Positions 21,704 through 33,781 of a DNA stretch of 64,000 nt are shown here, in pieces. The notes under the pieces are model-generated. The model had not been told where the DNA came from. It worked only from the letters and a program-made list of their open reading frames with translations, and did no database searches. Position 1 is the stretch's first letter. Every line of letters begins with the position of its first letter. Source of the DNA: Chondrilla cf. caribensis (taxonomy: Eukaryota; Porifera; Demospongiae; Chondrillida; Chondrillidae); NCBI GenBank assembly GCA_964020155.1, contig OZ026564.1:3126223-3190222 (forward strand), in the 5' to 3' direction. The translations under genes were made by a program, and so were the position numbers.

Positions 21704-23077
21704 ATGGCTGAGCAGGAGGAAGTTACTGATCAGATGGCCCTTGTGAAAATAGGCGATGAGCAATTCTCCCTGCTAGAAATACCTTCTTCAAAAGCCATGA
21801 TAGTTAAGAAGGAGAGAGATACCATGTTGGGATCCATTGATCTAGCTGTTCTTGTTGACGACCTTGGACACGTTGGGAACTTTGTGAGGATAGCCTACAA
21901 CGGAGTAGCGGGTTATACTGACCTCCAGATCAAAATACGCAGGATTGGCTATGACGTTACTAAAATCAAATCGGCAGTCACTGTGTCCATGTTCAAGCGT
22001 GCTTCCACTAGCATTTTGGCTGATTTGCAAGGTACGTACCAGTTCCTGTTGGATCAGCTAGAAGACATGGCCTTGGAAACACTCGCCGCAGTAAATGATG
22101 CTGCCAAGGATATGGCAGGTGCCGCCGAACAGCTGTCTAAGGAATTTGATGAGCAGTCAAAGAAAGTCGAGTCAGCACTTGAAGACACCATGAATACCAA
22201 AGGAAGAGAAGAGGAGAACAAGAAGGAAATAGAAAAAAGGAGGCGCGAATTAGAATTAAGTAAAGAAAAATCCGAAAAAGAGGTGAAGGAAATGGAGAAG
22301 GAGCTGGAGCAGTATGAGAATCGATACCAAGAAGCTCAGAGAAAACAAGAGTCAGCAGAGTCGTCTGCTAGAAATCCTTTTAAGCAAATGGCCAATGCCA
22401 TTTTTTCGGTAGCAACAGCTCCATTCACTCGTGGCCAAGGTGGAGCTCAGCTATTTGACACAGATTCAGATATGAAAGTAGCTGAAAACTACAGAAAAGA
22501 AGCTGATTCCTATCATAAAGACATGAAGGAACAGAGAGATGTCCGTCGCAAAGCACTTGGAGACATAGCAGAGTTTGCAAAATCCATTGAAAATTGCATA
22601 TCAGATAAAGAACTAGCTGAAGCCACCATTGGTGCTCTCCAAAATGCCATGGGAGGTTTGAAGAATCTGTCCGCACTCATGCTGAAGGTCTCTCTATTTT
22701 GGAAACAAATGCAATTGCATTGTGAGACCCTAGCTAAAGACAAAATGAAGAGAATGGTGGAAATAGCCATGAGGAAACCCGAGGCCGAACGTATCAAAGT
22801 GTGGACCAACACAGGCTTCAAGAAACAAGCCGTCCAGTATTACTCTCAGTGGGTGGCTTTAGATGACGTTTGTGGTATCTACATGAACAAAATCAAAGAG
22901 ACCCAGAAGACCCTCTATGCATATCTAGTAGAAAACCCAACAACAGAAGAGGCTCGGAGGAATGTCCGTCAGCTGGCTATTGCATTCAGGAAGGACCTTG
23001 AAGAAGCTCAGAAAGAAATAGACAAACAAAACAAAAATGATGAGGATGCCGAAGCAAAGCAGCGTGCAAATGAATAA
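21704..23077 (+). CDS. A copy 3: helical coiled-coil protein, 457 aa
   Basis: Intact paralogue of the A genes at 7186 and 34814. A two-codon deletion changes the conserved KLCDKS to KIKS near residue 87, removing a cysteine present in every other intact copy. The coiled coil (about 128-223), low-charge linker and C-terminal Trp motifs are kept. Its coiled coil shares changes with the copy at 34814 (LELSKEKSEKEVKEMEKE), so those two are the closest pair. Confidence 0.86.
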   Translation: MAEQEEVTDQMALVKIGDEQFSLLEIPSSKAMIVKKERDTMLGSIDLAVLVDDLGHVGNFVRIAYNGVAGYTDLQIKIRRIGYDVTKIKSAVTVSMFKRASTSILADLQGTYQFLLDQLEDMALETLAAVNDAAKDMAGAAEQLSKEFDEQSKKVESALEDTMNTKGREEENKKEIEKRRRELELSKEKSEKEVKEMEKELEQYENRYQEAQRKQESAESSARNPFKQMANAIFSVATAPFTRGQGGAQLFDTDSDMKVAENYRKEADSYHKDMKEQRDVRRKALGDIAEFAKSIENCISDKELAEATIGALQNAMGGLKNLSALMLKVSLFWKQMQLHCETLAKDKMKRMVEIAMRKPEAERIKVWTNTGFKKQAVQYYSQWVALDDVCGIYMNKIKETQKTLYAYLVENPTTEEARRNVRQLAIAFRKDLEEAQKEIDKQNKNDEDAEAKQRANE

Positions 23078-23402
23078 CCTTCATTTCAGAATCTCTGTAA
23101 TGATTCAATTGTTCAATTTAGTACTACATGGTATTTTGTAATGTAGGCAAAATCTTTGATGATAGCAAAAATGACTCATTATTATGTGCATGCATTGTGT
23201 ATTGTGTGTCATCATGAGTTTCATGTATCACACTGGACAATCTCTGTGTTTGTGTAATACATAGACATGATATGATACTTGAATTAATAAGGGTAGCATT
23301 ACGTGAAGTATCGTAATCAAAATACATACACGCGAGGTCTAACAAGAGTCATACCGCGTCCGGCAAACTTGACAATAGCTCAGGGCGTTTGTTTTGATAA
23401 AA

Positions 23403-23585
23403 ATGGCGGTTGGTGTAGGAACGCCAGTATACAAATCAGTGGATTTCTGCATTTCCTGTCAGCACGCAATGCTGCCGATCATTTTAGTTATTGTATGGAC
23501 AGCCTTGATAGCATTTATCGCATATACTCAATCAGGTACTATAGGAGGAGAATGAAAACCTCTACAAGACTTCTAACCGTTAGCG
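23403..23585 (+). pseudogene. C locus 3, exon 1 only, frameshifted
   Basis: Starts with the in-frame MAVGVGT extension and the MLPIILVIVWTALIAFIA anchor. A two-base difference in the anchor then shifts the frame, and a stop follows. The donor (GCG|GTGAGT, 23585/23586) survives. No exon 2 follows; a Tigger remnant occupies the place. Confidence 0.7.
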
Positions 23586-23842
23586 GTGAGTACTAGTACT
23601 GTCATGCCGACCTTGCATTACATTTTTGGTGAAGTAGGAGTATCTTCTGAGCTTGTTCACAGAGTTGAATCGGGCTATGTTTAGTTTAAATTTCCCAAAA
23701 CCTAGATTTACCTAGTTCATTACGGCAAAGACGTGCACAGCATAGGTGAAGTGGTCTGACTAGCAACTGGACATGTAACTCCATACTGTATTTCAGTTGT
23801 TGGTGCATCAAAAATGACAGACTCCATCTGGATTCAGTACTG

Positions 23843-24074
23843 TGTACAGTAGAACCTCACAATTGAGACCGCCTATGGGACCGGTTGAAGTACAGTAGAA
23901 CCTCACACTAAGACCCAACATGTGCCAGGCCAGTCACAGTGTTTTCAATTTTGAAGTGGTCCTAATTCTGATGCGGGAAGCTAGTGTATAGAGTAATATA
24001 CAGTCCAGGAATTAACGGGACTGGGAAACAGTGTTCCTGTTACTGAGATGGTCTTTACGTGGGGTTCTACTGTA
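23843..24074. mobile_element. MITE-like element, C locus 3
   Basis: A compact copy (TGTACAGTAGAACCTCAC to GGGGTTCTACTGTAC) without the 17-bp minisatellite. It is the clearest example of the inverted ends. Confidence 0.7.
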
Positions 24075-24355
24075 CCAGTTACTCAACAGTGAGATAATGA
24101 GTTTAATGAGTGTAATGAGTATTGGTACTAGAATAGGTCCGTGAGGCTACCTTGTCATGTATGTATGTACTCAATGTAATTGCATACTCCAGTCTCCTTT
24201 TCTTTTTTTCACGAAATTGAGTCATTTGTGAATGTTTTGTCCCGAGAAAGTTTCCATCCATCTGGTATTATTATTGATGATTTAACCTTAATAAACTTTC
24301 CCGTGATTGGTGCCTGATCAATGGGTACACAGTAACGTAATAGTCTTTAAGCCTT

Positions 24356-24889
24356 AAAAGAAAGGTAGAAATCATCAGGTCGTTTGAACAAGCTCCTCCA
24401 ATGAAGAAGAAAAAGGAAATTGCAGACAAATTTGGTATTCTGCATTCGGTATCAGTTTGGTTTTAGTCCAAATCCCAGCCTATCAGTAGAAGAGGAAGAC
24501 ATTCATGATTGTGGGGCAAAGCCCATTCCTCCTACACCCGGTGAAGCAAAGAAAGCACTTCAAGTTCTTAGAGATTTTGTATCTGCCAAGCCTAGTTGTA
24601 CTGAACTCTTTACTTCCATAGCAGACCTAGAGGATGCAACCTTTCATTTGATTGATACTTCCCGGATGCAGTCACATATCACCAATTTCTTCAGTTTAAA
24701 ATCATAATAACCCATGTTTATTACTGTAACAGGTCATATATTAGTTAATATTTTCTTTATAACCCTTGTATGTTTATGACAATGTAATACTTATGCTGAA
24801 AATGATTGCTCCTGTTAATGTGAATTTCTGATAAGAGGAATTTTTCAGCTGTTCAGCTGAGATTCCTACTAACGAGACTCCACTGTATA
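24356..24889 (+). mobile_element. Tigger/pogo transposon remnant (N- and C-terminal transposase pieces)
   Basis: A frame from 24356 reads as a CENP-B/pogo-type N-terminal helix-turn-helix (VEIIRSFEQAPPMKKKKEIA, DKFGILHS). The DDE core is missing. From 24480 to 24706 a frame reads as a transposase C-terminal tail ending in QSHITNFFSLKS, like the ITDFF tails of Tigger proteins. The element ends with GAGACTCCACTGTATA near 24888, a Tigger-type terminal repeat. It is an internally deleted, inactive copy. Confidence 0.6.
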
Positions 24890-27566
24890 ATATAGTTCAC
24901 TCTTTAATATTATAGGCCCAGTGGTAACACCAGATAACTCAGAGTATCGGACTGCACGTGGCACACTTTGTATCTCAGAATCGTGTACAGTGTCGTATAT
25001 ATGCACTAGTTCAGCTTAAATTTATCTATACCAAACTAGCTTGTGAGTGTACATGAGTTACTATGTATAAATGTGTGTTGTTGTGTTCCAGGTACTATGC
25101 TTACTAGATTTTCTGAGAACAAACTGTGGTTTTAACTCATTTGGTTAAACATATAGGGCTTGCCTAGGCCTGCACCTTGTTGTTTATTTAGAGGTAATTA
25201 GTATTTAGCATTTCTTGAGAACTGCACTCTGACAGCTCACACCACAGTTTCGCTGGAATAGCAAAGTAACCATGGCAATGACATAACACAGCTGACAGAG
25301 CAAGGTCAGCCTAGTAATTCCTTCACCTTGCCTGGATGACCCTACCTAAGCAGTCTCCCAAGATAACCATACCTATGGATCATTACAGAATGCTTATAGA
25401 TTGATGACCACTTTAGTCCTATATTCCCAGATCAAAATGGATTTAAAGAGCACACAGTGAGACACTTGTCTTATCATTTTCTTGTCATTATCACACTGCA
25501 GTAATCAATAAATGGGCCAATTACCAAGTTCATTTTGGCAAAGACGTACACAACATAGGTGAAGTGGTCTGACTATAGCAACTGGACATGTAACTCCATA
25601 CCGTATCTTTAGTTCTTGGTACATCAAAAATGACAGACTCCATCTGGATTCAGTTATGTGTACAATAGAACCTCTAACATAACCAGAGCACAGGTACATA
25701 ATAATCTATTATAATTGGAGTGACATAGCTACATAATTGCAATTATTATAATAAACCATAGGTAATTTAAATTTATGTACTAAGTAGTTACTGTAAATTA
25801 TCATTTTCGCGAAGAAATTGGTATTCAGTTTCATTCATGAACACCCAATGACGTAATCGAAACCGACACGTGATGTGACGTACTGCAATAGGATTTGCAA
25901 AACTTTTTGTCACGAAATTGAGCAATTCATGAACGTTTGTCCCGAGAAAGTTTCCATCCATATGGTATTATTATTGATGATTTTACCTTAATAAACTTTC
26001 CCATGATTGGTGCCTGATCAATGGGTACACAGCAACTTAATAGATCCAAGGATGATATAATCCAAGGCCACTTTCCACGAATGTTACAATCAATGGCCCT
26101 TTGCTTTGGAATCCACAGTACCACTAAATATACTTTTACATAATTATTATAAGACCTATGCATGGCATCCAGGGTGTTATATTATAACCTAATATGGACA
26201 AAGGGAATTCCCAATATCAAATGATAAGATATACGTACACAATAAATAATTCCTGGAATAGGGTTGCCATGGGTACTAATACGATTATAATAATGAAAGT
26301 TATTCTAAAGTAATACTGACAGGCAAACATGTTTGTGAAGGGGAGTTGCTGGGTTCATACTTCCACACTAACAGGTGTCTCTAATCCGAAGTGACCTTTC
26401 AGAGCTGCCCATGGCATTGTACAGTGGTGAGTACCCAAACGTATTAAATGTAAACATGACATAGGCATAGGAATGGGGGAGGGGGGCACTTGCCCCCTTA
26501 AATATTTGTAAGATTTGATAAGCATTGACCCCCAAACTACATAGCATAATGAACTTGCAAAAATGCTGTATCACCTCAAAATGGAGTGATCTATCCAGCT
26601 GCAACTCATAAAATTAATGCTAATTGTAGTATTCTAGTGAATTATGATTGGAGAGAAAGAAGATTTACTGAATTGCCTCCAACAAGAGTGTGCCAAGTTG
26701 TCCTCCATTGTAGTGTGACATATACTACATGAGTAAGCATGTTATTGTCATCGGTGACTGGGAGAAGCTGTTTTGTGTTGACAGTTTGAGTCAATGATCG
26801 AAACAGCAAGCAAATTTGTTCACATTGTGGCTTTATCAAAGTGCAATGAGGGAGTGTCTGACTCTGAATTGGACAACCCTGGATTCAGTGCAATGGCCAA
26901 TTCTGAGCTCAAGAAGGAATCACCACCAGTTACTGACCCCAATACTAACCCCCAATTGGAGGACAACACCTTTGTCTCTTGCCAAAGTGCATGTGCAATG
27001 AACTACAAGTAGCAAACCAGCAAATTCATTTATAAGTGCTAATTCACGCAGACAGGGATACTTTGGTACTTTTCCTTAACATTTATGCATACTATTACGG
27101 CTTTGTAATTTGTAGAATTTTGTTCAGAGATAGTATTGAGTTGACACTTTTTTATCCTTGTATTCAAATAGTTGTTTGCATACGTATCATGCCAACAGGA
27201 TATGGCTATACTGCCAAATTATTACATATATATCCTACCTCAATGCGGAACCTTTTCAAACACCATGATATATGACATTGTATGTAATTTTGACAATTGT
27301 ACTCTGAGTAAACAACAGCGCAGACCACCCCTCCGTACTATTTCCAAATAAGTTATAGACTACAGTTTACCTGGTGATAGTTCTCAGGAAATTCGGTATT
27401 AATGTATGACCTAGTGTGGGTTACAGGCATTCCTATAATATGAAGTGATGAGGTATACACAGTAAACAATTCCTGGAATTAGGTTGCCATGGGTACTAAT
27501 AATATTATGATTGTAATAATGAAAGTTATTCTAAAGTAATACTGACAGGCCTAGGCAAATGTCAAC
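24890..27566. other. Mosaic spacer of array fragments, unit 2
   Basis: In order: an inverted A leader (about 24895-25130), a piece of C intron (about 25525-25690), a B-type leader with inverted CCAAT (about 25975-26040), GGTTGCCATGGGTAC (26262-26276) and an AT-rich block with a short frame at 26794-27012. The motif recurs at 27482-27496, just before the next decayed A copy. The whole block is closely repeated at 36780-39637. The short frames are not recognisable as genes. Confidence 0.55.
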
Positions 27567-28168
27567 ATGGCCAAGCTGGAGGAAGTTATTGACCGGATGT
27601 ATGGCCCTTGTAAAAATAAGCGAGGAGCAATAATTTTCCATCCTAGAAATACCTTCTTCAAAATCCATGATAGTTAAGAAGGAAAGAGATACCATGTTGG
27701 GATCCATTGACCTAGCTATTCTTGCTGATGACCTTGGGCGTGTTGGGAACTTTGTGAGGATAGCCTACAACGGAGTAGCGGGATATACTGACCTCCAGAT
27801 CAAAATACGTAGGATTGGCTATGACGTTACTAAACTCTGCGATATATCAGCAGTTACTGTGTCCATGTTCAAGCGTGCTTCCACTAGCATTTTAGCTGAT
27901 TTGCAAGGTACGTACCAGTTTCTGTTGGATCGGCTAGAAGACATGGCCTTGGAAACACTCGCCGCAGTGAATGATGTTGCCAAGGATATGGCAGGTGCCG
28001 CCGAACAGCTGTCGAAGGAATTTGATGAGCAGTCGAGTCAGCACTTGGAGATACCATGAATACTAAAGGATTGCATTCAGGAAGGACCTTGAAGATGCTC
28101 AGAAAGAAATTGACAGACAAAACAAAGATGCAGTGGATGTGGAAGCAAAGCAGCATGCAAATGAATAA
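27567..28168 (+). pseudogene. Decayed A copy 2
   Basis: The A start region has two early indels and an early stop. About 130 N-terminal codons remain open from 27667. After CAGTCGAGTCAGCACTTGGA (28033) a deletion of roughly 900 bp joins to the C-terminal codons. The same deletion is present at 40106-40140, so it predates duplication of this segment. There is no leader intron. Confidence 0.85.
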
Positions 28169-28456
28169 CATTCATTTCAGAATCACAGTAACGATTCAAT
28201 AGTTTAATTTAGTACTATACATATAGGCTTATTTTGTAATGTAGGCCATATTCTTTTATGGTAGTTAAAATGTTGCATGTTATTGGATATGAAACTTGAA
28301 TTAATAAGGGTAACATTTACGTGATTATCATAAAAATACATAACGCGTCAAACTCGACAATAGCCCAGGGCGTTTGTTTCATTAAAATGGCGGTTATTGC
28401 AGAGTTATAGGAACGCCCGTCTACAAGTGGATTTCTGCATTTCCTGTCAGCACGCG

Positions 28457-30480
28457 ATGCTGCCGATCATTTTAGTTATTTTATGGACAGCCTTGATAGG
28501 AGTCATCATATACACAATCAGGTACTACAGGAGCAGAAGGAAAACGTCTACAAGACTTCTAACCATTAGCAGTAAGTAATGATTTGTGTGTCTCTCTCTC
28601 TGTACATATTTGATGAAGTATACGCGTAGGGGCATCTTCTCAGCTCGTTCACAAGGGTGAATCGGGCTATATTTAGTTCAAATTTCCCAGAGTATTGTCA
28701 ATTTCCCATAAGGGACGCAAAGGTTAGGTGCTTATCAGGATTACCTGGTAGCCATCCGTAATAAATAGACCAACTACCTAGTTCATTACATCAAAGACGT
28801 GCACAGCATAGGTGAAGTGGTCTGACTAGCAACTGGACATGTAAGTCCATACTGTATCTCTAGTTGTTGGTACATCAAAAACGACAGACTCCATCTGGAT
28901 TCAGTTATGTGTGCAATAGAACCTCACAATTGTGACCACCTATGGGACCATTTGAAGTACAGTAGAATCTCAAAATTGAGACCACCAATGGAAACAGTCA
29001 AAGTGGTCTCAATTTTGAGGTGGTCATAATTCGACATTTGAAATGAATAGAGTAATACAGTACAAGAACTCCTTGGACTGGGAAATAGTGGTCCCATTAC
29101 TGAGGTGGTCTCATTATATTACTGATGTGGTCCTATTACTGAGGGGGTCCGATTACTGGGGGGTCCTATTACTGAGGTGGTCCCATTACTGAGGCGGTCC
29201 CAGTACTGAGGTGGTCCCATTACTGAGGCGGTCCAATTACTGGGGGTCCTATTACTGAGGTGGTCCCATTACTGAGGTGGTCCCATTACTGAGGTGGTCT
29301 GAATACTGAAGTGGTCTTTAAGTGGAGTTCTACTCTACTAGTTACTCAACAGTGAGTGTATTCTGAGTACAGTATCGGCACTAAATTTGGTCTGTGAGAC
29401 TATTGTGTCATCTACATACATATGTACATATATGTATATATATATATAATTGCATATTTATGACAACCCCAGTATACCACCAATCGTCGAGTATAAATGG
29501 AGTTATACACACATGCACTACTGCATGTACATTAGCTGTTGGTGTTGGTGTTGTAATTTTCCATATTATGTGTATTAGATATTACCTATAAATGGTCATT
29601 CACCCACTCCTTAGGTGAAGTCGATGATGGATCTTCTAAATCGAGAGTGCTGGCAGAGTAAAATGATATCATAGCTGACTACATGCCTCAAGATGAGGAC
29701 GAAAATGATGCTGAGGGTGGAGGACTAGTGGGGGCTGGAGACCACAACCTCTCGACCAACTGCGACAATAGAAGCAGTGTGGGGGAGTTTGCTGTTGATC
29801 TGAATGGAGACAGAGATGAGGGTGAGTCTGGAAGCCAACGTGGTTCCAGTCTGCTCGACGAAGTCTTCAGTGACGAATTCTTCCAGGTTTTTGAATATAA
29901 CTACCTCCATGTGAGGGACAGCGCTCATGAACCACCAGGACCTGCCGACACACAGACAAAAATAGCATTCGTCGATGAGATTCAGATGAAAGCTATGAAC
30001 GGTGTGAAATGGGAAGTGGACAGCAATTTGGCCTCAGTCTCCAAAAACCCTCCAGCCTCACTGGTGTTGATCGAGAACCTACATCGCGAGGAATTGAAAG
30101 AGATGTGAATGAAACATCTCACAAAGAACATATACTGAGCTTGTTGACCAAAGACGAGAAGAGGAATAATGGTTTTAATGATAACAGGGTTGGAGGTGAA
30201 AATGGGGTAACTAGAGTGAAAAGAAACGTAAAAAGCCGGCAGTCTGTGAGTACGAGAAGTTCAAAAGGGAAGAAAAACCATAAAGCAAGAAAGCCATTAT
30301 AGAGTACACATTCAGTGAAGCCAGCTCCGAGAGCCAAGAGGCTAGCAAGCATGACAATGAAGCTAAGTAAGCTAAGTAGTAGCTAAGCTGTACTCACCAG
30401 TCACTGGTGAGTACAGCTTTGTCACAAACATTATTGACATTGAATCGGATGTGGACGAACAGGTGGAGTTCACTTATATA
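28457..30480 (+). pseudogene. C locus 4: intact exon 1, exon 2 with premature stop
   Basis: Exon 1 (28457-28571) is whole: membrane anchor, basic RYYRSRRKTST stretch and donor A|GTAAGT. Exon 2 starts at 29615 with the expected phase. Codon 16 (29659-29661) is TAA where the intact copy has TGG, and an indel near 29950 shifts the frame again. The basic tract and tail are present but altered. A stub of about 53 residues, anchor plus a short tail, is the most it could make. Confidence 0.75.
28911..29338. mobile_element. MITE-like element with long 17-bp minisatellite, C locus 4 intron
   Basis: Same ends as the other C introns (GTGCAATAGAACCTCAC; GGAGTTCTACTCTAC). The internal array of GAGGTGGTCCCATTACT-type units (about 29090-29305) is the longest in the window and contains variant units (GGGGGTCC, GAGGCGGTCC). 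Confidence 0.7.
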
Positions 30481-31101
30481 TAGTCTCACTATAGCTTGTT
30501 CTTATTGACTATTTAATGTACAGTTCAATAACTTTGAATTAATTTTTTGCTTATTTTTTTGAAGCTGACTATAATATTATGCATGTATATATGTAACAAA
30601 CAGTATAATGAATATTCTTACTGTATAATATAATTATGTATATAATATGCAATGTACTGAAACTGTAAAAATGTATATTTAATGGCTTTGTTCAATCTGG
30701 CCTACTTATGTAGGGCTAAACATAAGAAAGTTAAATGTCATCTAATTATAGTTCAATGTGCGATGTATGTGTGTATAATAAGTATTATGTATGTAATTGT
30801 TATTATGCATGGTGGTTATAATGATATTATACGTACATTTGCAATTAATAATAATACTTATCCATAGAACATGTTCTGAATATGTTGTTAAATTCTGTTT
30901 TAACAGTCCTCAACTATATAATACATCATAGTGGACCCTGTAATCCCAAAATATATATTATGTGATCCTAAAAATCTTCTTTTTACAAATAGGAGTTTAG
31001 GAGTGGTGTTTGCAAGGGGGGTGATTTACATCCTAAAAACCCTAGCTTGCTAGTTTAACACTGGATGGCTGCATGCATGCATTTCTTCAATGATTGCATT
31101 C

Positions 31102-31134
<33 letters not shown>

Positions 31135-31700
31135 TTACTGACTTTATGTTGGATGAATAAAATAGCTTATTGTTATTGTGTTGTCTAGTGTCTTAGACAG
31201 TGACACTCCTTGTGGCATTCTAGTGTCTATGATGTGTGACTGATCTTGAAGCAAGCTCCCTTGAGGAAGACTCTAATATAGGACATTACTGATTCAAGTG
31301 ATACTCGGTTTATTGCACTACAATGCATTGTAGAAGTGAACTTGAATTAATTAATAGCATACCCTGGAAGGTTGTTTCGGAAGTCTTCGTACTCCCGTGT
31401 TCTCAGCCAACAGCCCGGGGCGTTTATTTTACTAAAATGGCAACCACGGCTCTGACTCCCCGAGATCGCCGCATTTCTCCCGCGGACAGTGGCCTGGTAC
31501 TTTTCCCCATAATTTGATTATTTCAATAATAATAACTACGTGACATCATTATATTAAGCTCGGCACGTGTAGATAATAACATAATACATTATAATCCATT
31601 TTATACTTGGAGCGCCATACATGCACTTGACTTACAATAAGCGATTAGTTCGTGTGATAAGTAGTTACCGTAAATTATGAAAAATAAGCAACACTAGGTA
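30481..31700. other. Unit 2/3 junction region
   Basis: AT-rich C downstream sequence, a TG tract (31105-31129), the minus-strand poly(A) signal (31309-31314) and the conserved 26-codon frame (31437-31517). No gene beyond these. Confidence 0.55.
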
Positions 31701-32642
31701 TTACTGCACATCACTGAACTCAATGGACAGATATTCCTCTCCACTTAGCACCTGATCTTCAAACGACTTCCACGCCTCGTAGAAAGACTTGGCCACAGTA
31801 TGCACTCCCCTGCTGGTGTTGATGGCAAAATCTTGTCTGGCATGGAACTTTGCTACTATAGATTGAAGGAGATTTGTTCTTTGTTCTCCCATTTCGGTGG
31901 CGTTTATGAGCTCTGTGAAATAAGTTTTGGCTTTGAGGACGAAGGAAATGTTTTCCCGTAAATAGCCACGTTTTTTCTCCAATTCGCAACAAGACGATCT
32001 TAAACGCGAGATATCTACTTCGTGTTGACGAATACCGTCATTGCGCGATCTTATTTCTCTTTCAGTTGATGAGATGTCTGACCGTATCCTTCCAATATTG
32101 CCGTTGATTCGGTCGATATCTTTTTGAGCGTCCGAAATGACTGCCGTACCCACAGCAGCTGTAGCTGGTACCGTGACTGCTAAACTAGGGGGGAAGATAG
32201 CTCCTAGGATGACTGTCCCGACTCCTGCAGCTACAGTGCCTGAAACTGCTCTGTCCTTACTCCTTCTGGCTTCGTCAAGTCGATTTTTCGCTCTATTTAA
32301 GTCTCTTTCTTGATCTTGTAGCACCGCTTCGTCTCGACTTCTCTTTACTTCCAGATTTCTAACAGTAGCCTTTACCTCCTGCATGGAAGATTCAATAGCG
32401 CCAATTTCGCGTTGCAGTCTTTCTTCTTCATTCTTTTTTTCTTCCTCAATTGATGTCAGTCTGCCTTCCATTTCTTGGCATTGCGTGATGACGGTATTAC
32501 CACCTTCCCGAATTGCAACCAACTGTTGATCAGTGATATGTGCAACAGAGTTCCCTCTCGTCAGATCATCATTGACTTGAGTAACTAGTTCCAGGATATT
32601 GGTGCCGTGCCTAGCGATAGCCTGGTTCGTCGGTTCAGACAT
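31701..32642 (-). CDS. B copy 3: coiled coil - hydrophobic hairpin - coiled coil protein, 313 aa
   Basis: Intact; the hairpin (132-170, GAIFPPSLAVTVPATAAVG) is like that of copy 1, with a changed exit (VISDAQKDIDRI). The N-terminus and C-terminal domain are nearly those of the other copies. The leader intron is 32649-32876, with donor ATCAAG|GTAAAC and acceptor CTGCAG. It is head-to-head with A copy 4, although a 0.66-kb insertion now lies in the intergenic region. Confidence 0.85.
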   Translation of the reverse strand: MSEPTNQAIARHGTNILELVTQVNDDLTRGNSVAHITDQQLVAIREGGNTVITQCQEMEGRLTSIEEEKKNEEERLQREIGAIESSMQEVKATVRNLEVKRSRDEAVLQDQERDLNRAKNRLDEARRSKDRAVSGTVAAGVGTVILGAIFPPSLAVTVPATAAVGTAVISDAQKDIDRINGNIGRIRSDISSTEREIRSRNDGIRQHEVDISRLRSSCCELEKKRGYLRENISFVLKAKTYFTELINATEMGEQRTNLLQSIVAKFHARQDFAINTSRGVHTVAKSFYEAWKSFEDQVLSGEEYLSIEFSDVQ

Positions 32643-33116
32643 TCTCAGCTGCAGTCAAATAGTTATATGCAAGATATAATAATAATATTATTATTTAATA
32701 TCTTATTCAATGATTCAGCTGCTGCAGCATATATATTATAGGTACTGTCAAAACTGCTATTTCAGCACTGTTTTGATGGTACAACAACACAGGGGTGTGA
32801 GCATATGCAGAGTATCAGAAGGAGAAAAATTTTCACAATACATGTGTATGCACATCGATATTATTGATTAGTTTACCTTGATGAATTTTCCTGTGATTGG
32901 TGCCCGATAGAGTACACTGCAACTTAGTAGGTCCAGGAACGATATAATCCAAGGCCAATCTTCACAATGTTACAGTCAATTATAGCTGTCTGCTTTACCA
33001 GAAATATACATGAACACTTATAACAGCCACGGTTGCATGCACTTTATGACCTTATATGGGCACATGCAGTACACAATTCCTAGAACTATGGGTTGCTATG
33101 GGTACTACTATGATTA

Positions 33117-33781
33117 CAATAAGTAATAGTTACTACCCGACTTCTATTACGTAACGAATTTATTGTCCGAGGCACGAGGGCGCGTAGCGCCCGAGGGGCG
33201 AGTACAATAAATTCGTTACGTAATAGAAGTCGGATAGTAACTCGCTTATCGCTGCAGGGGATTGGGGAGTACGATCGTTTGAATTTAAAACAGCACAGAT
33301 ATGCAGGAGAATAGCTTCTGCTTTCGTTCAAATACGTCGTAAGCGTCCTTAGATACATTTTAGTGTTTTATCGCGTGGTAAATATGGCTAAACGTCCACG
33401 AACCATAGACACTCTAAACTACGTAGTTTAGAGTGTCTATGTACGAACCTCTTCTCTAAAGCCATCGACTATTAAGGCGAAATTTCCACCTCGCGCTAGA
33501 AGACGTTTCAATTTCGATGTCCCTGACGAAGATTTCGAAGAGTTTACTAAATTAAGGATATGTTCCTATAGACGACTTCAGCGACATCGGTCTAAATCTA
33601 TTTTTAGTAACAGACTCGCTTTAGTTATTCATTGTAGTTTGCATAACGTAATTGATATAAATTGATTACCATTCCTTAAAAGGGCATTGTTATTATAAAC
33701 TGGGCGCTTAGCCAACTTATTGCCCGGGCAGTAAACGATTTACTGCCCGGGCGGTGCCTTTGATGTATGACGTCATCGGGC
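33117..33781. mobile_element. Insertion with terminal hairpins and a captured gene start
   Basis: Units 1 and 2 run GATTACAATAATG without this sequence. The insert has a 38-nt-arm hairpin (33129-33166 with 33204-33241, one mismatch) around a GC-rich loop, and a 14-bp-arm hairpin (33722-33735 with 33739-33752). Between them is a frame starting ATGGCTAAACGTCCACG (33384) that continues in coding style to about 33660 once a short palindrome is discounted. Flanking ATA suggests a 3-bp target duplication. The frame faintly recalls N-termini of Crypton/KIAA1958-type recombinases, which is weak. Confidence 0.55.
33398..33449. repeat. 38-bp perfect palindrome flanked by 7-bp direct repeats
   Basis: Positions 33404-33441 read identically on both strands (arms of 19, centred on TACGTA). 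ACGAACC occurs on both sides (33398-33404 and 33443-33449). This looks like a tiny palindromic insertion with a 7-bp target duplication. It interrupts the short gene frame with an in-frame TAG. Confidence 0.8.

Noticed and set aside
26794..27012. Short plus-strand frame repeated at 38868-39074
   Set aside because: The two copies differ by frame-shifting changes near the end and have no recognisable domain. The opposite strand has similar-length frames, so coding is not supported.
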